Part shown: positions 40,475-47,988 of the stretch, piece by piece
Numbering within the stretch: position 1 is the stretch's first letter
Layout: every line of letters begins with the position of its first letter
From: Melaminivora sp032059585
GTDB lineage: Bacteria > Pseudomonadota > Gammaproteobacteria > Burkholderiales > Burkholderiaceae_C
Length of the DNA: 64,000 nt
Assembly (NCBI GenBank): GCA_032059585.1
Contig: DAMCAL010000002.1
Location: 1 to 64,000 of the forward strand
Direction of reading: 5' to 3'
Position numbers and translations under genes: made by a program
The notes under the pieces: model-generated
Database searches by the model: none
Told to the model about the DNA's origin: nothing
What the model saw: only the letters and a program-made list of their open reading frames with translations

Positions 40475-40514
40475 CACAATCGTGTTGACACGGACTTTCA
40501 CATTCGTGATACTC
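40475..40514 (+). promoter_or_regulatory. Rightward early promoter with CI-type operators
   Basis: TTGACA (40486-40491), 17-bp spacer and GATACT (40509-40514). TCACAATCGTGT (40475-40486) and TCACATTCGTGA (40499-40510) each match the TCACGATCGTGA operator of the cI/cro region at 10 of 12 positions, one overlapping the -35 and one the -10. Confidence 0.7.
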
Positions 40515-40583
40515 CGCCCGAAGCAGCACACGCAGCTGTGACGGGGCCAGCGGTCGATCGCGCCCCTACCTCCAGGAGACGCC

Positions 40584-40784
40584 ATGCACATCGCCCCGCT
40601 ACGCAGCTACCGCTGCTACCACTACCCCAAGACCCCCCAAGGCCTGCCGGTTGCAGACGAAACCGGGTTGCTGCCCTTCGTGCAGGTGCGCGCCGCCAGT
40701 GCTGCGCACGCCCTGCGCGCCGCGGCCAGCATCACCGGTTGCGTGATCGATCGCGCTGAGCGCTTGGAAGAGGTGCCGGCATGA
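40584..40784 (+). CDS. Small phage protein, first gene of the rightward operon
   Basis: 66 residues (MHIAPLRSYRCYHYPKTPQG), with VRAASAAHALRAAASITGC in the middle. AGGAGA precedes the ATG, about 70 bp after the CI-regulated promoter. Probable regulator or accessory, no family recognised. Confidence 0.65.
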   Translation: MHIAPLRSYRCYHYPKTPQGLPVADETGLLPFVQVRAASAAHALRAAASITGCVIDRAERLEEVPA

Positions 40785-40810
40785 GCACACCGCGCCCTGT
40801 CGATCTGGCC

Positions 40811-41167
40811 TCAAGGGTCCAGCGTGAAGAAAGAATCGGCACTACACGCCCTGCATCGCATGACGGCCTGCTTGATGCCCACGTCGCAGAAGACCGGATC
40901 GGGCCGGCTGCCGATGCGCTTGAGGTCCGGGCCGCCGCATGCGTCGCACCGCCACCCCTTTGGGTTGTCCTGCGCAAAGCGGCGAAGCCGGTCCTGATCC
41001 TGGCCTATCTGCGCCTGCGCCTGCTGCACCTGCGCGCGCAGATCCTCGTTCTCGCGCTCCAGCGTCCCGATCCGCTCTCGCAAAAGGGCCAGGTGCTCGC
41101 GCAGCACCGCCGCCGAGCCGCGCTCGTTGATGAGCGCCTCCACTTTGTTCAGCAACGTCTCCAGCAT
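40811..41167 (-). CDS. Coiled-coil protein with C-terminal zinc ribbon
   Basis: 118 residues. A long coiled coil (ALLRERIGTLERENEDLRAQ and on) is followed by WRCDACGGPDLKRIG and MRCRACSAD, a CxxC-CxxC zinc ribbon. ATG 41167 has GGAGG 5-6 bp upstream; a Met at 41194 lacks an SD. It is the only minus-strand gene in this operon and is convergent with the 66-residue gene. Confidence 0.6.
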   Translation of the reverse strand: MLETLLNKVEALINERGSAAVLREHLALLRERIGTLERENEDLRAQVQQAQAQIGQDQDRLRRFAQDNPKGWRCDACGGPDLKRIGSRPDPVFCDVGIKQAVMRCRACSADSFFTLDP

Positions 41168-41223
41168 TTCATCCTCCGTCGTTCGACGAGGCATGGTAGT
41201 GCTGGGCAGTAAGGCGGTGCCGC

Positions 41224-41397
41224 ATGACCATGCCCACCGCCGCCCAGCCCGCCCTGCGCCCCTACCGCATCCGCTGCGCCGGCCTGACCTACATCGCCCT
41301 GGCCGCCAGCGCCAGCCAGGCAGTGGTCGACGCCATGGCCCTGTACGGCCACCGCACCATCGTCGCCATCCCCCTGCCGCGGGGCACCGCCGCATGA
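41224..41397 (+). CDS. 57-residue phage protein
   Basis: MTMPTAAQPALRPYRIRCAG, then LTYIALAASASQAVVDAMAL and the tail HRTIVAIPLPRGTAA. Its stop overlaps the next start (ATGA), indicating a translated ORF. Small beta-alpha-beta pattern, function unknown. Confidence 0.55.
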   Translation: MTMPTAAQPALRPYRIRCAGLTYIALAASASQAVVDAMALYGHRTIVAIPLPRGTAA

Positions 41398-41624
41398 GCG
41401 CCGCCGCCAACCTGGGCCGTGCCTGCGGCGCCGATCGCTGCGCTCAGGCGCCTGCCCGCTGCCCCTGCCCTCAGGCATGCGAACTGCCCGACGCCAGCAA
41501 CGAGCTGGACTACGCCGGCGCCCACCTGCGCGGTGCCGAGGTCGCACTCCAGCTGGCCATCGCCGCCTGGTTCGCCAGCGCCACGCTGACCGTGGCGGCG
41601 TTCATCGTGCTCATTTCTGGCTGA
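41394..41624 (+). CDS. Cys-rich small protein with a C-terminal membrane segment
   Basis: 76 residues. The N-terminal half has seven Cys/Ala-rich residues (CGADRCAQAPARCPCPQACE) and the C-terminal end AAWFASATLTVAAFIVLISG is a membrane segment. Coupled by ATGA to the preceding gene. Function unknown. Confidence 0.55.
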   Translation: MSAAANLGRACGADRCAQAPARCPCPQACELPDASNELDYAGAHLRGAEVALQLAIAAWFASATLTVAAFIVLISG

Positions 41625-41663
41625 AAAGCACGCCAGATAAGCGCGAGCAGCTATCAGTTTCAT
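41625..41663 (-). repeat. Dispersed short repeat, copy 5
   Basis: Reverse orientation: on the minus strand it reads ACTGATAGCTGCTCGCGCTT then GGCGTGC. It lies in the 66-bp gap between two phage genes. Confidence 0.55.
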
Positions 41664-41690
41664 AGTTTCCCAACCCTGGATGGAGAACCC

Positions 41691-41876
41691 ATGCCTGAAT
41701 TCCTCTTTCCCCTCGGCTCCAAAGTGACCATCCGCGCCAGCGGAGAAGCCGGAGAAGTCATCGGCCGCGCGCAGTACACCAACGCCGCCGACAACTACCT
41801 GATCCGCTACCGCTGCGCGGATGGCCGTGCTGTCGAACAGTGGTGGGCAGCAGACGCCTTGGCCAGCGAAGCCTGA
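41691..41876 (+). CDS. Small beta-barrel-like phage protein
   Basis: 61 residues (MPEFLFPLGSKVTIRASGEA), then GEVIGRAQYTNAADNYLIRY and VEQWWAADAL. The G-x-V-x-G-x-A-pattern resembles SH3/KOW-like DUF folds found in phage and bacterial small proteins. ATGGAGA-type SD precedes it. Confidence 0.6.
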   Translation: MPEFLFPLGSKVTIRASGEAGEVIGRAQYTNAADNYLIRYRCADGRAVEQWWAADALASEA

Positions 41877-41899
41877 CAAGCGCCACGCAGGCCGCCGCC

Positions 41900-42235
41900 A
41901 TGCGCTCCCAGCCCACCATGCTCCACGTCCGCATGTCCAGCACCGAAGTCGTGCTGGCCGGCGAGCGCGTGCCGCTGCTGCGGCTTATCGAGCGCGTGGG
42001 CGCCGGCTGGGGCAAGAGCCGCATCGACGCGCTGTGCCAGTGGCCCGGCGCCGAGCAATGGGCGCGCACCCTGGCCGCCGGCGACAGCCTGCTGGTGGAG
42101 CTGCACGAGCTGCACGCCCACGGCGACGACATGCGCGGCGTGATCCGCACCCAGCCCACGCTGCTGCCCCGCGCCGCAGCGCCCGCCGCAGGGGCCAAGG
42201 CCGCGGCGCCCCATCCCACCACAGCCACCACCTGA
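41900..42235 (+). CDS. Hypothetical phage protein
   Basis: 111 residues (MRSQPTMLHVRMSSTEVVLA), with LIERVGAGWGKSRIDALCQW in the middle and a low-complexity Ala/Pro/Thr tail. Met residues at 41900, 41918 and 41933 are all possible starts. Part of the rightward operon; no family recognised. Confidence 0.5.
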   Translation: MRSQPTMLHVRMSSTEVVLAGERVPLLRLIERVGAGWGKSRIDALCQWPGAEQWARTLAAGDSLLVELHELHAHGDDMRGVIRTQPTLLPRAAAPAAGAKAAAPHPTTATT

Positions 42236-42246
42236 GAGGCCACCCC

Positions 42247-42651
42247 GTGCCCACCCACTCCATTCGTTTCGCCGATTTGCCCGAGCTGGACGCCGCCATG
42301 CCCAGCCTGGGCACCACGCCGGGCGGCAGCATCTTTTGCGGCATCACCACCAACCCCGATGGCGTGCACTGCGCCGTAGTGCTCCTGCCCGACCAGGGCA
42401 ACGAGCTGGACCACCAGCAGGCGCTTGCCTGGGCCGAAGAGCTGGGCGCCACGTTGCCCACGCGCCCCGTCGCAGCCCTGCTGTTTGCCAACGCCCTCGA
42501 CAAGTTGCGCGGCGAGTGGCACTGGACGGCCGACACGGAGGGCGCCCACTACGCCTGGCTTTGCCACTTCGACAGCGGCCTCCAGAGCGACGAGCTCAAT
42601 AGCTTTAAGGGCTCGGCTGTAGCCATCCGCTTGATTCCCCTCGCCGCCTGA
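42247..42651 (+). CDS. DUF1566/Lcl C-type phage protein
   Basis: 134 residues from GTG 42247. The block QALAWAEELGATLPTRPVAAL, GEWHWTADTEGAHYAWLCHF and SGLQSDELNSFKGSAVAIRL follows the C-type-lectin-like DUF1566 pattern (Trp-Thr-Ser-Thr, then Asp-Gly, then Arg). Such domains bind ligands or display variable surfaces. Cytoplasmic by prediction, as no signal is visible. Confidence 0.6.
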   Translation: MPTHSIRFADLPELDAAMPSLGTTPGGSIFCGITTNPDGVHCAVVLLPDQGNELDHQQALAWAEELGATLPTRPVAALLFANALDKLRGEWHWTADTEGAHYAWLCHFDSGLQSDELNSFKGSAVAIRLIPLAA

Positions 42652-42686
42652 CCACCCCCCAGCCACCCACCACCCCCGAGGGGACC

Positions 42687-43052
42687 ATGACCACCAAACG
42701 CCCACCCGCCACACGCAGCGCCGCCGCCCTGCCCATGCCCACCGATAACGCCCCGGTCGAGCTGCTGCGCCAAGCTGCGCAAACCATCCTGCAGCGCGGC
42801 CAGCAGCGCGACACCGCCGGCAACGGCACGGGCCAAGAACGCAGCATGGCCGCCTGCGTGGCCGCCTTCAACGCCATCGAGGGCACCACCTTGTCCGAGC
42901 GCCAGGGCTGGCAGTTCATGGCGGTGCTCAAGCTGACGCGCGCGGCCACCACGGCCCGCAACGGCCAGTACAACCCCGACGACTATGTGAACGGCGCCGC
43001 GTACGCCGCCCTGGGCGCCGAGGCCGCCGCCAAGGCGGGGCAGCAGCCATGA
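42687..43052 (+). CDS. DUF6378 family protein
   Basis: 121 residues with the DUF6378 core: LLRQAAQTILQRGQQRDTAG, ERSMAACVAAFNAIEGTTLS, GWQFMAVLKLTRA and DDYVNGAAYAALGAEAA. These small helical proteins are frequent in phage early operons and resemble all-alpha NTP-pyrophosphohydrolase folds. Function unproven. Overlaps the next gene by 4 bp. Confidence 0.75.
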   Translation: MTTKRPPATRSAAALPMPTDNAPVELLRQAAQTILQRGQQRDTAGNGTGQERSMAACVAAFNAIEGTTLSERQGWQFMAVLKLTRAATTARNGQYNPDDYVNGAAYAALGAEAAAKAGQQP

Positions 43053-43495
43053 GCGCCGCAGCAGCAGACGCTGTCCCCAGCATCCACCGCCCGCGCATCC
43101 GCCGCACCTGGTGCGAGGCGCACGAACGCTACGTCGCCGACCACTGGCGCCAGCAGTCGATCGTCCAGATGGCGCAGCACCTGGGCCGCTCACCCCACGG
43201 GGTGGCGCTCAAGCTCAACCTGATGCGCCTGCAGCGCAGCGGCCTGCAAGCCGTGAGCGAGACCAGCCGCCCTGTGGCCGCCGTGTACGCCCTGCCCATG
43301 GCGCCCGACGTTGGGTGCGGCACCGACGCCTATGGGCGCTATGGCCAGTACCAGCGCTACGACGGCGCCGAGCTGCGCCCCTACGAAGGCCGCCCCGGCG
43401 CGCTGCACGCCTACGCGCTGCCCAGCCGCGCCGGCCAGCGCCTGTACTGGCCTGACGGGCGCATCACCGCCCTGGACGGAGGCGCGCAGCCATGA
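43049..43495 (+). CDS. DNA-binding-like phage protein (SANT/GcrA-like)
   Basis: 148 residues. RRTWCEAHERYVADHWRQ, SIVQMAQHLGRSPHGVALKL form a SANT/GcrA-like HTH. The C-terminal part has Tyr/Gly-rich DAYGRYGQYQRYDG. It is 4-bp coupled to both neighbours. Probably binds DNA, target unknown. Confidence 0.6.
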   Translation: MSAAAADAVPSIHRPRIRRTWCEAHERYVADHWRQQSIVQMAQHLGRSPHGVALKLNLMRLQRSGLQAVSETSRPVAAVYALPMAPDVGCGTDAYGRYGQYQRYDGAELRPYEGRPGALHAYALPSRAGQRLYWPDGRITALDGGAQP

Positions 43496-44139
43496 GCCTT
43501 GCCACCACCTTCGTGCTGCTGGCCAACGGCGCCGAGCAGCCGCTGACCAGCCACAGCGGCCAACCGCCCGCCTACACCATCGGCACCATCGCCCACCAGC
43601 TCGCGCAGATCAACCGCTATGCAGGCGCTGCCAGCCGCCCCTACAGCGTGGCCGAGCACAGCCTGCTGTGCGCCGACCTGGCCGACGAAGCCGGCTGCGC
43701 GCCCATCGTGCAGCTGTGCTGCCTGATGCACGACGCCCACGAGAGCGTGGTGGGCGACGTGTCCACTCCCGTCAAGCGCCTGCTGGGCGATGCGTGGACA
43801 GCCCTGGCCGCCCAGCACGCCCGCACGCTGCGCGCGCACTTCGGGCTGCAGCGCGCCTTCCTGGCGCACCGGGTCGAGATCCACGCCATCGACCTGCAGG
43901 CGCTGGCCACCGAGCGGCGCGACCTGCTGCAGTGGCAGACCGGCATCAGCACGCCCTGGCCGCAACTGGACGCGCCGGGCCAGCCGGTGCGCGCGGCCAC
44001 CACCAGCCTGAACCGCCCGAGCCGCGCCCACATGCACTGGAGCGAGTGGCGCGATGCCTTCGAGGCGCGCTACCACGACTTGCACGCCGTGGTGACGCAC
44101 GACGCCCGCACCGCGGCGCGCGCGGAGGCCGCCGCATGA
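43492..44139 (+). CDS. HD-domain phosphohydrolase (YfbR-like)
   Basis: 215 residues. His in SVAEHSLLCADLA (about 56) and the HD pair in CCLMHDAHESVVGDV (about 80-81) are the family's metal ligands; an acidic Asp follows at AIDLQALATERR. YfbR-type enzymes hydrolyse deoxynucleoside monophosphates; phage versions may adjust nucleotide pools. ATGA coupling with the next gene. Confidence 0.8.
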   Translation: MSLATTFVLLANGAEQPLTSHSGQPPAYTIGTIAHQLAQINRYAGAASRPYSVAEHSLLCADLADEAGCAPIVQLCCLMHDAHESVVGDVSTPVKRLLGDAWTALAAQHARTLRAHFGLQRAFLAHRVEIHAIDLQALATERRDLLQWQTGISTPWPQLDAPGQPVRAATTSLNRPSRAHMHWSEWRDAFEARYHDLHAVVTHDARTAARAEAAA

Positions 44140-44699
44140 AACGCCACCCGCGATCGCACCGCAGCCGCATGACCTACACCCTGCTGCACGAGCTGGCCGC
44201 CAGCACCAGCCAGCCGCTGCCCGAGCAGCACATCCGCCACCAGCTCACGCGCATGAACGGCGGCCTGCACGACCTGGTGCACGGCGCCAAGCCCAGCACC
44301 GACAGCTGGCGCGTGCTGAGCGACGCCGTCAACCTGCTGGAGACGCTGGTCACCGAGGGCGCAGCACCCGAGCGCGACGCGCAAGGCCGCACCATCGCCA
44401 GCCACTGGCTGGACTGCGACGGCGACCCGGTCGAGGTGCGCGACCGCAGCGGTCTGCTGCAAGACGCCATCGCCGCCCTGGCCCATGCGGGACAGCGTTC
44501 GCTGCAGGGCCAGGCCATCCGCCTGGACGGCCCCGGCCTGGCCGCGGTGCGCGCCGTGCTCGAGGACTACCAGGCCGCCCTGCGGACGCTGCCCGCGCGC
44601 ACGATGGTGCGCTGCCACCGGCTGACCGAGCAGCGCGTGCGCCGCGTGTGGGATCGGATGGGGCACCCGCCGGGCGGGGTGCAGGTGATGGCGTTGTGA
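44136..44699 (+). CDS. Hypothetical phage protein
   Basis: 187 residues. Helical, with LTRMNGGLHDLVHGAKPSTD, SDAVNLLETLVTEGAAP and LRTLPARTMVRCHRLTEQRV. Start at 44136 overlaps the HD-protein stop; Met at 44169 is an alternative. No family recognised. Confidence 0.6.
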   Translation: MKRHPRSHRSRMTYTLLHELAASTSQPLPEQHIRHQLTRMNGGLHDLVHGAKPSTDSWRVLSDAVNLLETLVTEGAAPERDAQGRTIASHWLDCDGDPVEVRDRSGLLQDAIAALAHAGQRSLQGQAIRLDGPGLAAVRAVLEDYQAALRTLPARTMVRCHRLTEQRVRRVWDRMGHPPGGVQVMAL

Positions 44700-44709
44700 A
44701 AGGGACAAG

Positions 44710-45324
44710 ATGAAAGAACGTCCGATTCTCTTTTCCGCTCCAATGGTGCGCGCGCTGCTACAGAGCACGAAGACGCAGACGCGGCGGGTGGTGAAGCCGC
44801 AGCCAGTAGCCCGTCAAGGCATGGTGAATGCCCGCTACTGCGGCCACCCGAATCTTTGGCTGCGCGATGGCAAATGCGACATCACTGATCCAGCGAAGGA
44901 GTGGCGCTGCCCCTACGGCCAGCCCGGCGACCGGCTGTGGGTGCGCGAGACATTCAGCCACTTTGAGCGCAACGACCAGCTCAAGCCGGGTGCGGAGATC
45001 TTCTACCGCGCTGAGGACGAGTGCCTGGAATTGCGGCCCTGGCGCCCCAGCATCCACATGCCCCGCTGGGCCAGCCGCATCACGCTGGAGATCACTGGCG
45101 TGCGCGTTGAGCGGCTGCAGGACATCAGCGAGGCAGATGCCATGGCCGAGGGTGCGCCGCCCAGCCATCCCAGCATTGACCGCATCTCGCGCGAGTTTGG
45201 CTACGCGGATTTCCCGCGCAGCTGGTACGCGCAGCTCTGGGAGCAGATCAACGGCCCAGGCTCCTGGGACGCAAACCCCTGGGTGTGGGCGGTCGAGTTC
45301 CGCCGCCTGGAAGGCGCCGCATGA
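44710..45324 (+). CDS. ASCH/morphogenetic-type phage protein
   Basis: 204 residues starting MKERPILFSAPMVRALLQST and KTQTRRVVKPQP, the conserved opening of a large phage family annotated as morphogenetic proteins or ASCH-like. The block CPYGQPGDRLWVRETFSHF and PRWASRITLEITGVRVERLQ matches the RNA-binding-like ASCH fold. It precedes the methyltransferase with a 4-bp overlap. Role unproven. Confidence 0.75.
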   Translation: MKERPILFSAPMVRALLQSTKTQTRRVVKPQPVARQGMVNARYCGHPNLWLRDGKCDITDPAKEWRCPYGQPGDRLWVRETFSHFERNDQLKPGAEIFYRAEDECLELRPWRPSIHMPRWASRITLEITGVRVERLQDISEADAMAEGAPPSHPSIDRISREFGYADFPRSWYAQLWEQINGPGSWDANPWVWAVEFRRLEGAA

Positions 45325-47288
45325 AGCGCGACGCCTTCACCCTGCCCCTCGCCTTCCCCGGTGAGCTGATCATCGACAACTTCGCCGGCGGCGGCGGCAC
45401 GTCCACCGGGCTGGAGGCCGCCTTCGGCCGGCCCGTGGACATCGCCATCAACCACGACCCCGAGGCTCTGGCCATGCACGCCATGAACCACCCGCACACG
45501 CGCCACCTGTGCGAAAGCGTGTGGGAGGTGGACCCCATCGCCGTGACCGGCAACCAACCCGTGGCGCTGGTCTGGCTGTCGCCCGACTGCAAGCACTTTT
45601 CCAAGGCCAAGGGCGGCACGCCCGTGGCCAAGCACATCCGTGGATTGGCCTGGGTGGGTATGCGCTGGGCGGCATTGTGCAAGCCGCGCGTGCTGATGCT
45701 GGAGAACGTCGAGGAGTTCAAGACCTGGGGCCCGCTGGTCGTGGACGCACACGGCCATGCCCGGCCGTGCCCCGAGCGGCGCGGCAAGACGTTCGACAGC
45801 TTTGTGCGCCAGCTGCGCGCGCTGGGCTACACAGTGGACTGGCGCGAGCTGCGCGCCTGCGACCACGGCACGCCGACCATCCGCCGGCGCCTGTTCCTCG
45901 TTGCCCGCCGCGACGGGCTGCCCATCACCTGGCCCGAGCAGACGCACGCCGAGCCCACCGACCGGCGCGTGCTGGCCGGCCAGCTGGCCCCGTACCGCAC
46001 GGCGGCCGAGTGCATCGACTGGGACATCGAGGGCAGGAGCATCTTCGACCGCCCGAGGCCGCTGGCCACCAACACGCTGCGGCGCGTGGCCAAGGGCCTG
46101 TGGCGGCATGTGTTGGCAAGCAGCGCGCCCTTTTTCGTGGCAGGCCATCAGGGAAGGCAGAATGCAATCCACCATGACGCATCAAGACCGCTTCGAACAA
46201 CTCTGCCGGGACGTGGAGGGCGCGCGGCAGCGTATTGCAGCGGCGCAGGCGACGATCGAGGATATGGGGCGGGCATTCGAGTCGCTGGCCAAAGCGATGC
46301 GCGAAGCCGAACGGCAGGACCCGCAACTGTTCGCGGACCTCGAAATCAGGGCGCGACAAGCGAGGCAGCGGATGTTCTGGCGCCGTCTGTTCACGTTCCG
46401 CTAGGCGCTGCCGCCCACCTGATCACCATCGGCTACGGCGAGCGCGCCGGTCAGGACGCCCGCACGCAGCCCATCCGCCAGCCGTTGGGCACTGCTGTCG
46501 CCGGCGGCATCAAGCAGGCCATGGTGGCCGCCACCCTGGTGGACATGGGCCACGGCGAAAGCTGCAGCACCGGCGCCAAACGCTGGAGCAGTGGCACGCG
46601 GTCGCTGGAGACGCCGCTCAACTCGGTGACAGCCAGCAGCGTGCCCAGCGCCCTGGTCACCGCCTTCCTCGAGCAGGCCAACGGCGGCTTCTACGACGGC
46701 GACGGCCGCGCGGTGGACGCGCCGGCCAGCACCATCACCTCCAGCGGCGCGCAGCAGCGCCTGGTCATGGCCTACGCCGTCAAGTACTACAGCAGCGGCG
46801 GCCAGTGGCAGGGCCTGCACGAGCCCATGCACACCCTGCCCACCAAGGCCCGCATGGGCCTGGTGCAGGCCGTGCAGGTGCCGGCCGACAGCATCGCGCC
46901 CCAGCACCGGGAGCGCGCCCGCCTGTGCGCCGAGCTGCTGCATGCGCACCTGCCCGAGCACTTTGCACAGCCGGCCGAGCTGGTGCTGGCCTGGCACGCC
47001 GGCCAGTGGTGGGTGCTGGTGGACATCACCCTGCGCATGCTCAAACCGCGCGAGCTGTACCGCGCCCAGGGCTTCCCCGAGCACTACGTGATCGACCGCA
47101 TCCCCGACCCGCGCCTGCTGTTCGCCGATGGCCAGCAGGTGGCGGACCCGCGCGCCCTGCCCACCGTGCCACTGAGCGCCACCGCCCAAGTGCGCATGTG
47201 CGGCAACAGCGTCTGCCCACCGGTGGCAGAGGCGCTGGTGCGGGTGAACTTCGCGCACGAACAACAGATTTACGGCCTGGTGGCCTGA
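45321..47288 (+). CDS. DNA cytosine-C5 methyltransferase interrupted by a nested ORF
   Basis: 655 residues. Motif I DNFAGGGGTSTGLEAAFG (19-36), catalytic Cys in SPDCKHFSKA (about 90), ENV (128-130), QxRxR-type TIRRRLFLVARR (about 186) and motif X GNSVCPPVAEALV near the C-terminus are present. It would methylate cytosine to protect phage DNA from host restriction. Residues ~275-362 look non-coding in this frame and overlap a complete 80-residue ORF (46162-46404) in another frame. The frame stays open, so an enlarged enzyme is possible, but activity is uncertain. Confidence 0.85.
   Translation: MKRDAFTLPLAFPGELIIDNFAGGGGTSTGLEAAFGRPVDIAINHDPEALAMHAMNHPHTRHLCESVWEVDPIAVTGNQPVALVWLSPDCKHFSKAKGGTPVAKHIRGLAWVGMRWAALCKPRVLMLENVEEFKTWGPLVVDAHGHARPCPERRGKTFDSFVRQLRALGYTVDWRELRACDHGTPTIRRRLFLVARRDGLPITWPEQTHAEPTDRRVLAGQLAPYRTAAECIDWDIEGRSIFDRPRPLATNTLRRVAKGLWRHVLASSAPFFVAGHQGRQNAIHHDASRPLRTTLPGRGGRAAAYCSGAGDDRGYGAGIRVAGQSDARSRTAGPATVRGPRNQGATSEAADVLAPSVHVPLGAAAHLITIGYGERAGQDARTQPIRQPLGTAVAGGIKQAMVAATLVDMGHGESCSTGAKRWSSGTRSLETPLNSVTASSVPSALVTAFLEQANGGFYDGDGRAVDAPASTITSSGAQQRLVMAYAVKYYSSGGQWQGLHEPMHTLPTKARMGLVQAVQVPADSIAPQHRERARLCAELLHAHLPEHFAQPAELVLAWHAGQWWVLVDITLRMLKPRELYRAQGFPEHYVIDRIPDPRLLFADGQQVADPRALPTVPLSATAQVRMCGNSVCPPVAEALVRVNFAHEQQIYGLVA
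46162..46404 (+). CDS. Small coiled-coil protein nested within the methyltransferase gene
   Basis: 80 residues (MQSTMTHQDRFEQLCRDVEG), then ATIEDMGRAFESLAKAMREA and RQARQRMFWRRLFTFR. GGGAAGG lies 7 bp before the ATG. The frame has normal codon bias and heptad-like helices, unlike the methyltransferase frame over the same stretch. It therefore looks like an inserted or overprinted gene. Function unknown. Confidence 0.6.
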   Translation: MQSTMTHQDRFEQLCRDVEGARQRIAAAQATIEDMGRAFESLAKAMREAERQDPQLFADLEIRARQARQRMFWRRLFTFR

Positions 47289-47302
47289 AAGGAAGCTGAC
47301 GC

Positions 47303-47713
47303 ATGATCACCACAGCAAAACAACTGCGCCTCCTGGCGGACCGCACGGGACTGGATGCGTTTGCCGAGGTGCTGCGCGATGCGGCGGGCATGGTCGAGAG
47401 GCTGGAAGAGCGTGTTCAGGCGTTCGGGCAGGCGCCCACATTCACAGCCGCACAGCCTGTCGCTTACGCCCTGTTTGCCGAGAACGGCAATATCAGGATC
47501 TGGTCGCAGCAGCCGCTCGAGATCTCTGGACTGATACCGCTCTACGCCGTTTCGACGGCCAAACCAGCAGCCCCTTGGCTGCCAAGCGACCTGCTGGAAA
47601 CATCGCGCATCTTGCCGGATGACAGGCCAGCGGATGTTTTACGCAAGCTGGATCTGGCCTTCCTGTGCAGCATTCCTGTACGCACCCCGGCCAAGGGAGG
47701 AATCCGACCATGA
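47303..47713 (+). CDS. Hypothetical phage protein
   Basis: 136 residues. LRLLADRTGLDAFAEVLRDA and ERLEERVQAFG are helical; PVAYALFAENGNIRIWSQQP then VSTAKPAAPWLPSD match a short module repeated in many phage small proteins. ATGA coupled to the Xis-like gene. Confidence 0.6.
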   Translation: MITTAKQLRLLADRTGLDAFAEVLRDAAGMVERLEERVQAFGQAPTFTAAQPVAYALFAENGNIRIWSQQPLEISGLIPLYAVSTAKPAAPWLPSDLLETSRILPDDRPADVLRKLDLAFLCSIPVRTPAKGGIRP

Positions 47714-47988
47714 GCGCCCTGCCCTCCACCATCACCATGCGCCCGCTGGCCCTGTCGCCCGAGGAAACCGCCCTGGCCGTGGGCTTGTCGCTGTCGCTGG
47801 TGCAACAACTGACCCAGGCCGGTGAATTCCCGAAGCCGCGCCAACTGAGCGCGCGCCGTGTGGGCTACCTGCTGGCCGAGGTCGAGGAATGGCTGGCATC
47901 CCGCCCCGTCTCCAGCTGCTTGCCACCGCCGAACAGCGGCTATGGCCGCGCCGGCAAGCCGGGCAAGGCGTCGCCGGCGGCGGCTTGA
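47710..47988 (+). CDS. AlpA/Xis-type excisionase-like protein
   Basis: 92 residues. LALSPEETALAVGLSLSLVQ, KPRQLSARRVGYLLAEVEEW is a MerR-like winged HTH of the AlpA/Xis kind. Such proteins bend DNA at att sites and direct excision. Its 3' end overlaps the convergent integrase gene by 49 bp, a typical xis-int layout. Confidence 0.75.
   Translation: MSALPSTITMRPLALSPEETALAVGLSLSLVQQLTQAGEFPKPRQLSARRVGYLLAEVEEWLASRPVSSCLPPPNSGYGRAGKPGKASPAAA

Noticed and set aside
40781..41212. A 143-residue plus-strand ORF in the rightward operon
   Set aside because: The minus-strand gene 40811-41167 has a coiled coil, a zinc ribbon and a good SD over the same DNA; the plus frame has no such support.
43311..44699. 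A single 462-residue protein over 43.3-44.7 kb
   Set aside because: Its first 275 codons are antisense-like shadow of two real genes; only the part from 44136, coupled by ATGA to the HD gene, looks genuine.
45321..47288. Calling the methyltransferase a pseudogene
   Set aside because: The reading frame has no stop and all catalytic motifs I could check are present; the nested stretch may be tolerated as an insert.
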